This document shows positions 33,150-41,119 of a DNA stretch of 64,000 nt, piece by piece (position 1 is the first letter of the stretch; every line of letters starts with the position of its first letter). A program made the translations under genes and the position numbers. Below the pieces are notes generated by a model, which made no database searches, was not told the origin of the DNA, and saw only the letters and a list, made by a program, of their open reading frames with translations. The stretch comes from Streptomyces tateyamensis. GTDB lineage: Bacteria > Actinomycetota > Actinomycetes > Streptomycetales > Streptomycetaceae. The stretch is taken from NCBI RefSeq assembly GCF_003205575.1, contig NZ_PYBW01000014.1, positions 5,513 to 69,512 on the forward strand, in the 5' to 3' direction.

Positions 33150-33831
33150 CCGTGGCCACCGTCGCGGCCGGCGCCCCCGGTGGGCGCCGGCCGCGACGGG
33201 CGGCGCCGCTGCCCTGGTGCTCGGCGTGCTGCTGTTGATCCCCTCGTCGCCGCCGCCGGTGGGGCTCGGCATCGCGGCGGCCACCCCGGCTGCGTCCGGC
33301 GACGGTCCAGGGCACCAGGCCGGCACCACGGGGCCCGGGCCCGCGACCGGGGCCACCACGCCGGACCCGGCCGCAGCCGCGCCGGTCCCGCCGCCGCAGC
33401 GGCTGCTTATTCCCCGGATCGGGGTGGACGCCCCGGTCAGCGCCGGCGGTCTGAACGCGGACGGCACGGTGGAGGTCCCGCCGCTGGACCGCCCCGCACA
33501 GGTGGACTGGTACCGGGGCGGCCCGGCCCCCGGGCAGGTCGGCCCGGCCGTGCTGCTCGGCCACCTGGACACCCACAAGGGACCGGCCGTCTTCAGCCGG
33601 CTGCCGGAACTGGCGCCCGGCGACCGGATCGAGATCCGGCGCACGGACGGCAGCTCGGTCGGCTACCAGGTCCGCGAGCTGCGGCGGGCGCCGAAGAACG
33701 CGTTCCCCACCCAACTGGTCTACGGCGACACCCCGGACCCGGAGCTGCGCCTGATCACCTGCGGCGGCTCGCTGGCCGCCGACGGCCACTACACGGACAA
33801 CATCATCGTGCTGGCCGACCTGGTCCGGTGA
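33136..33831 (+). CDS. Class F-like sortase
   Basis: A 231-residue protein. I choose GTG 33136, which overlaps the upstream gene by 14 nt; a GTG at 33130 is possible. It has a basic N-terminus, one membrane anchor (about 20-45) and a Pro-rich linker. The sortase barrel has LIPRIGVDAPV, the catalytic His in LLGHLDTH (H143), and the catalytic Cys in LITCGG (C209). The compact domain resembles actinobacterial class F sortases. It should act outside the membrane, cutting a surface-protein sorting signal. The upstream protein is the obvious candidate substrate. Confidence 0.85.
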   Translation: MRAADRGHRRGRRPRWAPAATGGAAALVLGVLLLIPSSPPPVGLGIAAATPAASGDGPGHQAGTTGPGPATGATTPDPAAAAPVPPPQRLLIPRIGVDAPVSAGGLNADGTVEVPPLDRPAQVDWYRGGPAPGQVGPAVLLGHLDTHKGPAVFSRLPELAPGDRIEIRRTDGSSVGYQVRELRRAPKNAFPTQLVYGDTPDPELRLITCGGSLAADGHYTDNIIVLADLVR

Positions 33832-33888
33832 ACCCCGCCTCCGCCGCTTCCGACCTGCGGGAACCGCGGGAGCGGATCACCCCGTGTA

Positions 33889-33924
33889 GCTGGTGGAGAC
33901 CGGCGGGCTGGTGGAGACCGGCGG
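33889..33924 (+). repeat. Tandem 18-bp repeat, two copies
   Basis: GCTGGTGGAGACCGGCGG occurs twice head to tail (33889-33906 and 33907-33924), just before the ribosome site of the lipoprotein gene. It may affect the mRNA leader of that operon or simply be a slippage duplication. Confidence 0.8.
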
Positions 33925-33948
33925 AAGAGGAAAGAGGAGGACGGCGCG

Positions 33949-34854
33949 GTGAAGCTGTGGCTCGGACGGACGGTGCTCGCCGTGCTGGCGGTGGCGGGGC
34001 TGCTCGGTACGGCCGGCTGCGGCGCGGCCGGCGGGCTGCGGGACGACGGCACGACTCCGCGCCTGACCGCGCCGCCGAGCCCGGTGCCGGTGTGGCGGGC
34101 CGCGGCCGTCACGCCGTCCCCGCAGGCCTCGCCGACCGGCGAGCCGACCGCGCCGAGCCCGTTGCCCGGGGTCACGGTGTCCGGCGAGGACATCCGCGCC
34201 GCCGGGGACGCCGCGCACGTGCTGGCCGAGGACCCGGAGGTGACGGGGCGTCCGGACGAGAAGCGCGCGCTGACGGGGTGCCAGGGCTGCCAGGTGCTGC
34301 CCGCGCAGTACCGGGACCTCACCGGCGACGGTCATGACGAGCTGCTCACCGCGGTGCTGACGGGAGAGCAGCAGGCCGTCCTGCACGCCTACCGGCTGCA
34401 GGACGGCCATCTGCTGCCGGTCCTGGCGGTGGCCGTGCAGGCCGGTTTCACCGCTGACACCGTCGGGACCGACCTGCTGGTGCACGAGCCGACCGGTGCG
34501 GCGATCGAGACCGACAGCACGTACGTCTGGAACGGCACCCGGTTGGCCTTCAAGGGGCGCGAGATCAAGGCGACCGGGCCGGCCGCGGACGTGCCGGGCT
34601 GCCAGCCCGCGGTCTCGGTCCCGCCCCCGGGGTGGCCGGAGCCGGGCTCGGGTCCCAGGCCGGGCCCATCCAAGCCGCCCCTGCCGGTGCCCAGCGCCCG
34701 GCCGGCCGCCACGGGCACGCCGAACGCACCCGTGGCGCCGAACGCACCGGTCGCGCCGACTGCGCGAGCCGTGCCGAACGCCACCGCCACGCCGAGCGCC
34801 ACCGCCAGGCCGAGCGCCCCCGCCACGCCGAACGTCCTGGAGCAGCCGCGATGA
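33949..34854 (+). CDS. Lipoprotein, CseA-like
   Basis: A 301-residue protein from GTG 33949 with GGAGG 8 nt upstream. It has a type II signal peptide with lipobox LLGTAGC. A central globular part (about 60-210) holds a short CQGCQ pair. The last 90 residues are a Pro/Ala/Thr repeat tail with several PNA(P/T) and APTA-like units. It is the first gene of a three-gene operon with a response regulator and a kinase, the order found for cseA-cseB-cseC of the Streptomyces cell-envelope stress system. No sigE gene precedes it here, so orthology with CseA is not established. It is likely a membrane-surface partner of the kinase. Confidence 0.75.
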   Translation: MKLWLGRTVLAVLAVAGLLGTAGCGAAGGLRDDGTTPRLTAPPSPVPVWRAAAVTPSPQASPTGEPTAPSPLPGVTVSGEDIRAAGDAAHVLAEDPEVTGRPDEKRALTGCQGCQVLPAQYRDLTGDGHDELLTAVLTGEQQAVLHAYRLQDGHLLPVLAVAVQAGFTADTVGTDLLVHEPTGAAIETDSTYVWNGTRLAFKGREIKATGPAADVPGCQPAVSVPPPGWPEPGSGPRPGPSKPPLPVPSARPAATGTPNAPVAPNAPVAPTARAVPNATATPSATARPSAPATPNVLEQPR

Positions 34855-35663
34855 CCTCCCCCGCCGTGTCCCCGGACGCCACCCCGCGGATCCTGCTGGT
34901 CGAGGACGACGAGGTGATCCGCGAGGCCACCCGGATGGCGCTGGAGCGCTACGGCTTCCCGGTGGACACCGCCGCCGACGGCCTGGAGGGCCTGGAGCGC
35001 TTCCGCGCCCAGCAGCCCGACCTGCTGCTGCTCGACGTGATGCTCCCGCTGCTCGACGGCGTCGGCCTGTGCCGCCGGATCCGCGAGGAGAGCCAGCTGC
35101 CGATCCTGATGATGTCGGCGCGCACCGATCCGATCGACGTCGTCTCGGGCCTGGAGGCGGGCGCGGACGACTACCTGGTCAAGCCGTTCGAGACCGCGGT
35201 GCTGGTGGCCCGGATCCGCACGGTGCTGCGCCGCACCGGCCTGCCCCAGCGCCCGGCCGAACGGGTGGCCGGGCCGGTGGCCGAACCGGCCGCCACATCG
35301 CGGGCCGGCGCGGGGGCCGCAACCACGCCCGCCGCCCCGGAGGAACCGCCCGCCGGTGCGCTGCGCGCGGTGGCCGGCCTGGAGGTCGACACCGACGCGA
35401 TGGAGGTCCGGGTCGACGGCCTGCCGGTGCTGCTCACCCCGACCGAGCTGCGGCTGCTACTGGAGTTCACCGCGGTGCCAGGCATCCTGCTGGAGCGTCA
35501 GACCCTGCTGGAACGGGTCTGGGACTACTCCTGGGGTGCCGACACCCGGGTGGTGGACGTGCACGTGCAGCGCCTGCGCGCCAAGATCGGCGCGGACCGG
35601 ATCGAGACCGTGCGCGGCTTCGGCTACAAGCTGCGCCGGACCCGCCCGGACGCCGCCCGGTGA
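34851..35663 (+). CDS. OmpR-family response regulator (CseB-like)
   Basis: A 270-residue protein with ATG 34851 overlapping the lipoprotein stop by 4 nt. The receiver domain has the acidic pair in VEDDEV, the phosphorylation site D62 in LLLLDVMLP, and K in YLVKPFE. A Pro/Ala-rich linker of about 45 residues follows. The C-terminal winged helix has the typical ends LTPTELRLL and RGFGYKLRR. It is transcribed and translated with the downstream kinase, so the two are a cognate pair that probably responds to envelope conditions. Confidence 0.92.
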   Translation: MTSPAVSPDATPRILLVEDDEVIREATRMALERYGFPVDTAADGLEGLERFRAQQPDLLLLDVMLPLLDGVGLCRRIREESQLPILMMSARTDPIDVVSGLEAGADDYLVKPFETAVLVARIRTVLRRTGLPQRPAERVAGPVAEPAATSRAGAGAATTPAAPEEPPAGALRAVAGLEVDTDAMEVRVDGLPVLLTPTELRLLLEFTAVPGILLERQTLLERVWDYSWGADTRVVDVHVQRLRAKIGADRIETVRGFGYKLRRTRPDAAR

Positions 35664-36952
35664 ACCTGCTCCGCCAGATCGCCGCGACGGTGGCCGTGGT
35701 CTCGCTGCTGCTCGCGCTGACCCTGGGACTGCTGGTGCACCGGGCCGAGGTGGGCCAGCACGTTGCCCAGGCTCGCAGCGCCGCGACCACCGCCCTCGAC
35801 ATCCAACTCGACACCTACAACCGGACGGGGAGCCTCTCCCCGGCCTGGGACGCCCGCGCCCGGACCTGGACCCTGGCCTCCCCTCCTGGCGGCACCACTG
35901 CCGGCCCGCCACCCCCGCCGCTGCCGCCCGCCCTGCTTCGCCTCGCCGCGCAGGGCCACCGGGGTTCGATGCTCGCGCCGGGCCCCGCGGCGCAGCCCGG
36001 CACGGTGATGTGGGCGGCGGCCGGCGACGGGCACGGCCGCCTGTTCGCGGTCTGGCTGGACTACTCCGAGCACCAGCACGCGATCACCCAGCTGGACCGC
36101 ACCATCCTGGTCTCCGGTCTGCTCTCGGTGCTGGTCACCGTGCTGGCCGGCACCTTCGCCGCGCACCGGATCAGCGGCCGGCTGCGCACCGCGGCCGGGA
36201 TCGCCCGCACCATCGCCGGCGGCGACCTGGACGCGCGGATCGGCCCGCTCGGCCGCCCGCGCGACGAGGTGGCCGAACTGGCCGCCGCCGTCGACTCGAT
36301 GTCCGCCGTGCTGCGCACCAAGCTGGCCAACGAGCAGCGCTTCACCGCCGATGTCGCGCACGAGCTGCGCACCCCGCTGACCGGCCTGCTCACCGCGGCC
36401 GAGCTGCTGCCGGAGGGCCGACCCACCGAACTGGTGCAGAACCGGGTCCGGTTGCTCTGCCGGCTGACCGAGGACCTGCTGGAGGTCTCGCGGCTGGACG
36501 CGGGCGCCGAGACTCCCGAGCTGGCGGTGGTGCCGCTCGGCGCGCTCGTCGGCGGCATCGTGCGCACGGCCGGACCCGGCGTCGAACTGCGGCTGGCGGC
36601 GGACGCGAAGGTCACCACCGACCCGCGCCGCCTCGACCGGGTGCTGGCCAACCTGGTGGCCAACGCGCTGCGCCACGGCGCCCAGCCGGTGCGGGTGACG
36701 GTGGCGGGCAGCACCGTGACGGTGCGCGACCACGGTCCGGGCTACCCGCCGGAGGTGCTGAGCGAGGGGCCGCAGCGCTTCCGCACCGGCGCGCGCGAAC
36801 GGGGCCACGGCCACGGGCTGGGGCTCACCATCGCGCAGGGGCACGCGGCGGCGATCGGCGTCGAACTGGTGCTGCGCAACGACCCGGCGGGCGGCGCGGT
36901 CGCCGAACTGCGACTGCCGCCCGCCGGTGAGGGCCCTTCCGCCGACAGCTGA
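35660..36952 (+). CDS. Sensor histidine kinase (CseC-like)
   Basis: A 430-residue protein with GTG 35660 overlapping the regulator stop by 4 nt. It has two membrane segments (about 8-28 and 150-172) around an extracytoplasmic region of about 120 residues with a Pro-rich run, then a HAMP domain. The H-box is VAHELRTPL (H234), the N-box NLVANALRHG, then RDHGPGYP and GHGLGLTIAQ. All kinase motifs are intact. With the lipoprotein and regulator it forms one coupled signalling unit, and it ends 41 nt before the convergent ribonuclease HI gene. Confidence 0.92.
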   Translation: MNLLRQIAATVAVVSLLLALTLGLLVHRAEVGQHVAQARSAATTALDIQLDTYNRTGSLSPAWDARARTWTLASPPGGTTAGPPPPPLPPALLRLAAQGHRGSMLAPGPAAQPGTVMWAAAGDGHGRLFAVWLDYSEHQHAITQLDRTILVSGLLSVLVTVLAGTFAAHRISGRLRTAAGIARTIAGGDLDARIGPLGRPRDEVAELAAAVDSMSAVLRTKLANEQRFTADVAHELRTPLTGLLTAAELLPEGRPTELVQNRVRLLCRLTEDLLEVSRLDAGAETPELAVVPLGALVGGIVRTAGPGVELRLAADAKVTTDPRRLDRVLANLVANALRHGAQPVRVTVAGSTVTVRDHGPGYPPEVLSEGPQRFRTGARERGHGHGLGLTIAQGHAAAIGVELVLRNDPAGGAVAELRLPPAGEGPSADS

Positions 36953-36993
36953 TGATCCGTCAGCTTCCGCCCGGCCCCGCAGGTGAAGCCCTG

Positions 36994-37716
36994 TCAGTGG
37001 GCGGCGGCGCACTCCGGGTGGCCCCAGCCGGCGCCGACCTTGGTGATGGTCGCGCCCTTGGGGTAGGAACGGCCGCAGGGGCAACTGCCCGGAAAGCGGG
37101 CGGCGAGGGTGCGGCCGGTGGTCCTGCTCGTGCTCGTACCCGCGCTCGTACCCGCGCTCGCGCTCGTGCTCGCGCTCCTGCCGGGGCTCTTGGCCGGGCG
37201 GCGCGGCTTGGCCGTGGCGGCGGTCGTGGGGTCGGGCTCGGGGAGGTCGGCCGCGGTGCCGGCGGCGCCCTGCTGGGTGCGGGCGGCGTCGCTGGCGGCC
37301 TTGTCCGCGATGGCGTTCAGCGGGTCGCCGTCCACCTGGTGCGCGGCGACGTAGACGAAGGTGACGTCCCGCCCGTCCAGCAGCACGTCGATGCGCTGGA
37401 TCAGCTCCTGGTTGGCGACCGGCTTGCCCGCGGCGGTCTTCCACCCGTTGCGCTTCCACCCGGCCAGCCACTTGGTGACCGCGTCACGGGTGTACGTGCT
37501 GTCCAGCCGCACCTCCAGCGGCACGCCGGGGTCGGTGGAGGCGAGCAACTGCTCGAGGGCGGTCAGCTCGCCGATGTTGTTGGTGCTGTGCCCGAGCGCG
37601 CCGGAGGCCCACCGCTGCGGTACCGCGGCGCTGTCGGCGACCACGTACGCCCAGCCCGCCGGCCCGGGGTTGCCCTTGGCTGCTCCGTCACATGCGGCGA
37701 TGACTCGTTCGACCAT
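36994..37716 (-). CDS. rnhA: Ribonuclease HI with C-terminal Cys/His extension
   Basis: A 240-residue protein from ATG 37716. The RNase H domain (1-145) has the catalytic acids D10 (CDGAAKGNPGPAG), E50 (GELTALE), D72 (LDSTYT) and D138 (NAIADKA), and should cut RNA in RNA-DNA hybrids. A low-complexity Ser/Ala/Thr linker with short nucleotide repeats follows. A 40-residue C-terminal module has CPC and HPEC motifs spaced like a zinc site. Plain RNase HI is about 150 residues, so the tail is an addition. Confidence 0.9.
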   Translation of the reverse strand: MVERVIAACDGAAKGNPGPAGWAYVVADSAAVPQRWASGALGHSTNNIGELTALEQLLASTDPGVPLEVRLDSTYTRDAVTKWLAGWKRNGWKTAAGKPVANQELIQRIDVLLDGRDVTFVYVAAHQVDGDPLNAIADKAASDAARTQQGAAGTAADLPEPDPTTAATAKPRRPAKSPGRSASTSASAGTSAGTSTSRTTGRTLAARFPGSCPCGRSYPKGATITKVGAGWGHPECAAAH

Positions 37717-37772
37717 GCTCCGATCATGCCAGCCGAGGAGGCTCGACCCCCACCAGAGGGGTGCCGAAGCCG

Positions 37773-40727
37773 TCAGGCCGGCTCCGGCGGGTCCTGGGCC
37801 AGCAGGCCGGCGGCCAGGTTGCACAGGGTGGCCCGGTCGGGGCTGGCGGTCTTGGCCAGCAGGCTGGCGACGTGCTTCTCGACCGTGCGGGGGGAGATCG
37901 CCAGGCGGTCGGCGATGGACTGGTTGGTGGGCGCCTCCGGGAGCAGCCCGAAGACCTCGAACTCGCGCAGGGTGACGCCCTGGGACCGGAGCTGGGACGG
38001 GATCCGGTTGCGGCCGTCGCGGTGCTGGGAGACGCTGGCGCCCGCCTGGCGGAGCAGGGTGCGGCAGGCGCGGGCCACCGCGCCGACGCCCTGGGCGTGG
38101 AAGTGCTCCTCGGCCGCGCGCAGCCAGCGCAGCGGCTCGCCCCAGCCGTCGCGCAGCGCCGCCTCGCCGATCAGCCGCATGCCCAGGTGACGGGCCGTCG
38201 GGAACGGCTCGCCGACCTCCTGGGCCGCCCGGACCGCGCGGGTGGCAGCCTCGGTGCGCCCGTCCCGGCCGAGCTGGGCGGCCTGGGCGAGCAGCAGGAA
38301 CTGGCGGTTCCAGGCGAGCACGGTGGCCGGGCCGTCCGGGATCACCGCCCTGGAGCTGTCGGCCCCGGCGCCGGCCGACCGGGGGGTGTCGGCCAGCACC
38401 GCGAGCAGCGGGTGCAGCCCGTATCGGCCCGTCAGGTGGTAGACGCTCGGGTGCTCGTCCTCCCAGGCCCGGGCCGCGGCCAGGTCGGCCGTCGCCCGCA
38501 CCCGGTCCTCCTCCAGCAGCGCGCAGAACGCCCGGCACAGGCCGAGCACCAGCGGCACCAGGTAGTAGTCGCCGCCGCCGCTGCGGTCGAAGGCGGCCAG
38601 CGCCTGCTCCATCCCGCGGCGCCGGCCCTGGTGCGCGGCCAGGGTGGCCTCGGTCAGCAGCAGGTACCGGTGGGCCGTCAGGTTGCGCAGCCGCGCGGTG
38701 GCGGCCAGCGCGCGGTCGGCGGTCTCCCGTGCGGTGGCCCACTGGGCGCACAGCACCGCGTTCATCGCCAGCACGGCGTCGGTGTTCTGGGTGAGCACCA
38801 CGGCGCCGATCCGCAGCGCGGCCTGGCGGGCGTGTTCCAGCAGTTCGGGGGTGCCCGTGCGCATCGAGGCGTTGACCCCGAGCCGCTGCAGTGCCTCCAC
38901 CCGCCAGCTCGGCAGGTCGTGCTGCTCGGCGATGGCGAGCATCCGCTCCAGGTGGGCGTCGGCCTCGTCGAAGTCGCGGTCGCGGGCCAGCACCGCGAGC
39001 AGTTGCAGCGCCTGGCAGGCCACCACCGGCAGCGGGATCCGCTGCGCCGTCTCGACCGCCAGCCGGGCCAGCCGCTCGGACTCGGCCAACCGCTCCGACC
39101 GCTCCCCCGGGCCGGGCAGCAGCGCCAGCTCCGCCTCCACCACCGCCAGCGCGGCGCGCTGCTCGGGCGTGGCGCGGTCGCCGAGCAGCTCCCGCACCGC
39201 GGCGGCCTGGCTCGCCGCCTCCTGGGTGCGCTCGGCGGTGACCGCCGCCCAGGCCAGCCGGGTGTGCACGGCCACCAGGCGGTCGACGTCAGCGTCCTGG
39301 GCCACGGTTGCTGCCAGGGCGAGTGCCTGGTCGAGCCGGCCGGCCTCGGCGAGCGCCTCCACCAGCGCGCAGCCGACCACCACCCGGTCGGGCTCGGCGG
39401 CCAGTTGGTGGGCCCGCTGGAGCAGCGCCACCGCGGAGGCGACGGCGCCGGCGGCCAGCGCCCGCCGGCCGGCCTCGGCGAAGTGCCGGGCGGCGCCGGG
39501 CCGGTCCTCGGCCAGCAGCAGCAGGTCGGCGGCCAGCCGACAGCGCTCCCCCGGCAGCGCGGGGTCGGCCCGTTCCAACTCGGCGGCGGCGTGCCGGGCG
39601 ACCACCACCCGCTCCAGCGGCGGAAGGGTGGCCAGCAGCGCCTCGGCGGTCAGCGCGTGCCGGAACGCGTACCAGCCCGGCGCGCCCGGGTCGGGGAGCA
39701 GGAAGCTCGCCTCGGCGGCCGCGCGCAGCAGGTCGAACATCCGGCGTTCGGTGAAGCCGGTGACCAACTGCACGGTGTCCATCGCGAACCGCGGCCCCAG
39801 GCAGGCCGCCACCAGCAGCAGTTCGCGCAGCCGGGGGTCCAGGGCGGCGATCCGCCGACCGTAGCTGCGCACGATCGAGGCGGGCAGCGAGGCGGTCGGC
39901 ACGGTGCCGAGTTCGCCGAACACCTGCCACCCGTGGGCCGAGCGGCGCAGCGCGCCCGCGCCGACCAGCGCGCCGAGCAACTCCTCGACCAGGTAGGGGT
40001 TGCCGTCCGCGTCGGCGGTCAGCTGCTCCGCCACCGCCTCGGGAACCTGGCCGGCCGGCGTGTCCAGGCAGCCGGCGATCAGGCGGCGGACCTCGGCCGG
40101 TGCCAGCGGGCGCAGCTCGGCCACCGCGGCGCAGCGGCGGCGCTCGGCGGCGCGGACCATCTCGCGGGCGGGGCCGGGATCGGGGCGCAGCGTGGCCACC
40201 AGCAGCACCGGCAGCTCGGCGAGGTTGTCCACCAGGTACTCGACCACCGCCACCGTCTCGGGGTCCGCGTCGTGCAGGTCCTCCAGCACCAGCAGACAGC
40301 CGTGCGGGCGGCCCAGTTGTGCGAGCAGGCGTAACAGGGCCTCGCCGAGCTCGAGTTCACCGCCGGGGACGGCGACGGGGGTGTCGGCGGTGCGCCACTC
40401 GGGGACCAGCCGGGCGAGCAGCGGACGGTACGGCAGCAGCGCCGGGTCGGTGGGCGGACCGGTGCGGCGGAACCGGGAGGCCAGCGCCTCCCGCAACGGA
40501 CCGAACGGGCGGCCCGCCCCGTCCACCGCCGACCGGCCGGTCAGCACCGCCAGGTCGCGCCCGTGCGCCCGGTGCGCGCACTCGGCGGCCAGCCGGGACT
40601 TGCCGATGCCCGGTTCGCCGACCAGGAAGACCACCCCGCCACGCCGCACCGCGGTGGCGGCCAACGCGGCGTCCAGCAGCGCGAGCTCGGTCGCGCGGCC
40701 GACCACGATCGGCGAAGGGGTTCGCAT
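37773..40727 (-). CDS. Large ATP-binding LuxR-family (LAL) regulator
   Basis: A 984-residue transcription regulator. The N-terminal ATPase has Walker A VGEPGIGKS (near 36-44) and Walker B LLVLEDLHDAD. A long TPR-like helical region forms the middle. The LuxR helix-turn-helix at the C-terminus (about 905-975) has TLREFEVFGLL and NQSIADRLAISPRTVEKHV. Such MalT-like LAL proteins activate secondary-metabolite clusters. It lies 101 nt downstream of the lanthipeptide precursor gene on the same strand, so it may be in that operon or have its own promoter at the ACTTGAC repeats. Control of the neighbouring lanthipeptide or NRPS genes is inferred from position. Confidence 0.88.
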   Translation of the reverse strand: MRTPSPIVVGRATELALLDAALAATAVRRGGVVFLVGEPGIGKSRLAAECAHRAHGRDLAVLTGRSAVDGAGRPFGPLREALASRFRRTGPPTDPALLPYRPLLARLVPEWRTADTPVAVPGGELELGEALLRLLAQLGRPHGCLLVLEDLHDADPETVAVVEYLVDNLAELPVLLVATLRPDPGPAREMVRAAERRRCAAVAELRPLAPAEVRRLIAGCLDTPAGQVPEAVAEQLTADADGNPYLVEELLGALVGAGALRRSAHGWQVFGELGTVPTASLPASIVRSYGRRIAALDPRLRELLLVAACLGPRFAMDTVQLVTGFTERRMFDLLRAAAEASFLLPDPGAPGWYAFRHALTAEALLATLPPLERVVVARHAAAELERADPALPGERCRLAADLLLLAEDRPGAARHFAEAGRRALAAGAVASAVALLQRAHQLAAEPDRVVVGCALVEALAEAGRLDQALALAATVAQDADVDRLVAVHTRLAWAAVTAERTQEAASQAAAVRELLGDRATPEQRAALAVVEAELALLPGPGERSERLAESERLARLAVETAQRIPLPVVACQALQLLAVLARDRDFDEADAHLERMLAIAEQHDLPSWRVEALQRLGVNASMRTGTPELLEHARQAALRIGAVVLTQNTDAVLAMNAVLCAQWATARETADRALAATARLRNLTAHRYLLLTEATLAAHQGRRRGMEQALAAFDRSGGGDYYLVPLVLGLCRAFCALLEEDRVRATADLAAARAWEDEHPSVYHLTGRYGLHPLLAVLADTPRSAGAGADSSRAVIPDGPATVLAWNRQFLLLAQAAQLGRDGRTEAATRAVRAAQEVGEPFPTARHLGMRLIGEAALRDGWGEPLRWLRAAEEHFHAQGVGAVARACRTLLRQAGASVSQHRDGRNRIPSQLRSQGVTLREFEVFGLLPEAPTNQSIADRLAISPRTVEKHVASLLAKTASPDRATLCNLAAGLLAQDPPEPA

Positions 40728-40738
40728 GTCCGCAGGCT

Positions 40739-40761
40739 ACTTGACGGTTTGTCGACTTGAC
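40739..40761. promoter_or_regulatory. Direct repeat of ACTTGAC upstream of the LAL regulator
   Basis: ACTTGAC occurs at 40739-40745 and 40755-40761, 16 bp apart, immediately upstream of the regulator start at 40727. This spacing is about one and a half helix turns. On the minus strand it reads GTCAAGT twice. It may be a binding site for autoregulation, or one copy may form part of a promoter. Confidence 0.35.
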
Positions 40762-40828
40762 AGAGGCCGACGGGGCGGCCCCGGGCCACCCGCCCGGAGC
40801 CGCAGAACACCCTGATCCGGGCCAGGTC

Positions 40829-41038
40829 CTAGCCGCAGGTGAGGGTGAGCGTGGGGATGATCGTGCTGTTGTCGTACGCGTCGGTGAGCGCGCCGACCAC
40901 CACGCCGGACAGCAGGGCGCTACGGCGGCCGAGGCCGGCGCTGCCGCTCAGGATGATCGGGCCGCAGGGGTGGTCCGCGGCGGCTGACTGACGGCTGGTC
41001 GGGTTCTTCGGGGTGCGGCTCGGGTCGATGGTGTCCAT
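40829..41038 (-). CDS. Class II lanthipeptide precursor (LanA)
   Basis: A 69-residue peptide with an AGGAG ribosome site 6 nt before its ATG, 81 nt downstream of the LanM gene on the same strand. The leader is about 50 residues. A VVVGA sequence (46-50) fits the GG/GA-type cleavage site of class II leaders. The tail after it, LTDAYDNSTIIPTLTLTCG, has five Thr, one Ser and one Cys, so at most one (methyl)lanthionine ring could form within it. A second Cys (C25) lies in the leader. Identification rests on position, size and composition. I do not recognise the peptide as a known lantibiotic, and the cleavage point is a guess. Confidence 0.7.
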   Translation of the reverse strand: MDTIDPSRTPKNPTSRQSAAADHPCGPIILSGSAGLGRRSALLSGVVVGALTDAYDNSTIIPTLTLTCG

Positions 41039-41119
41039 GTGGGGTCTCCTGGAGGTGGGGAAGGGGGCCGGCGGAGCGGGGTCGTGGTGCTGACGACAAG
41101 TCAGCGGTGGGTCGGGCGG

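Noticed and set aside
37109..37200. Short GCTCGTACCC-like repeats as a CRISPR or regulatory repeat
   Set aside because: They are codon-level repeats encoding the Ser/Ala/Thr linker of ribonuclease HI, with no spacers.
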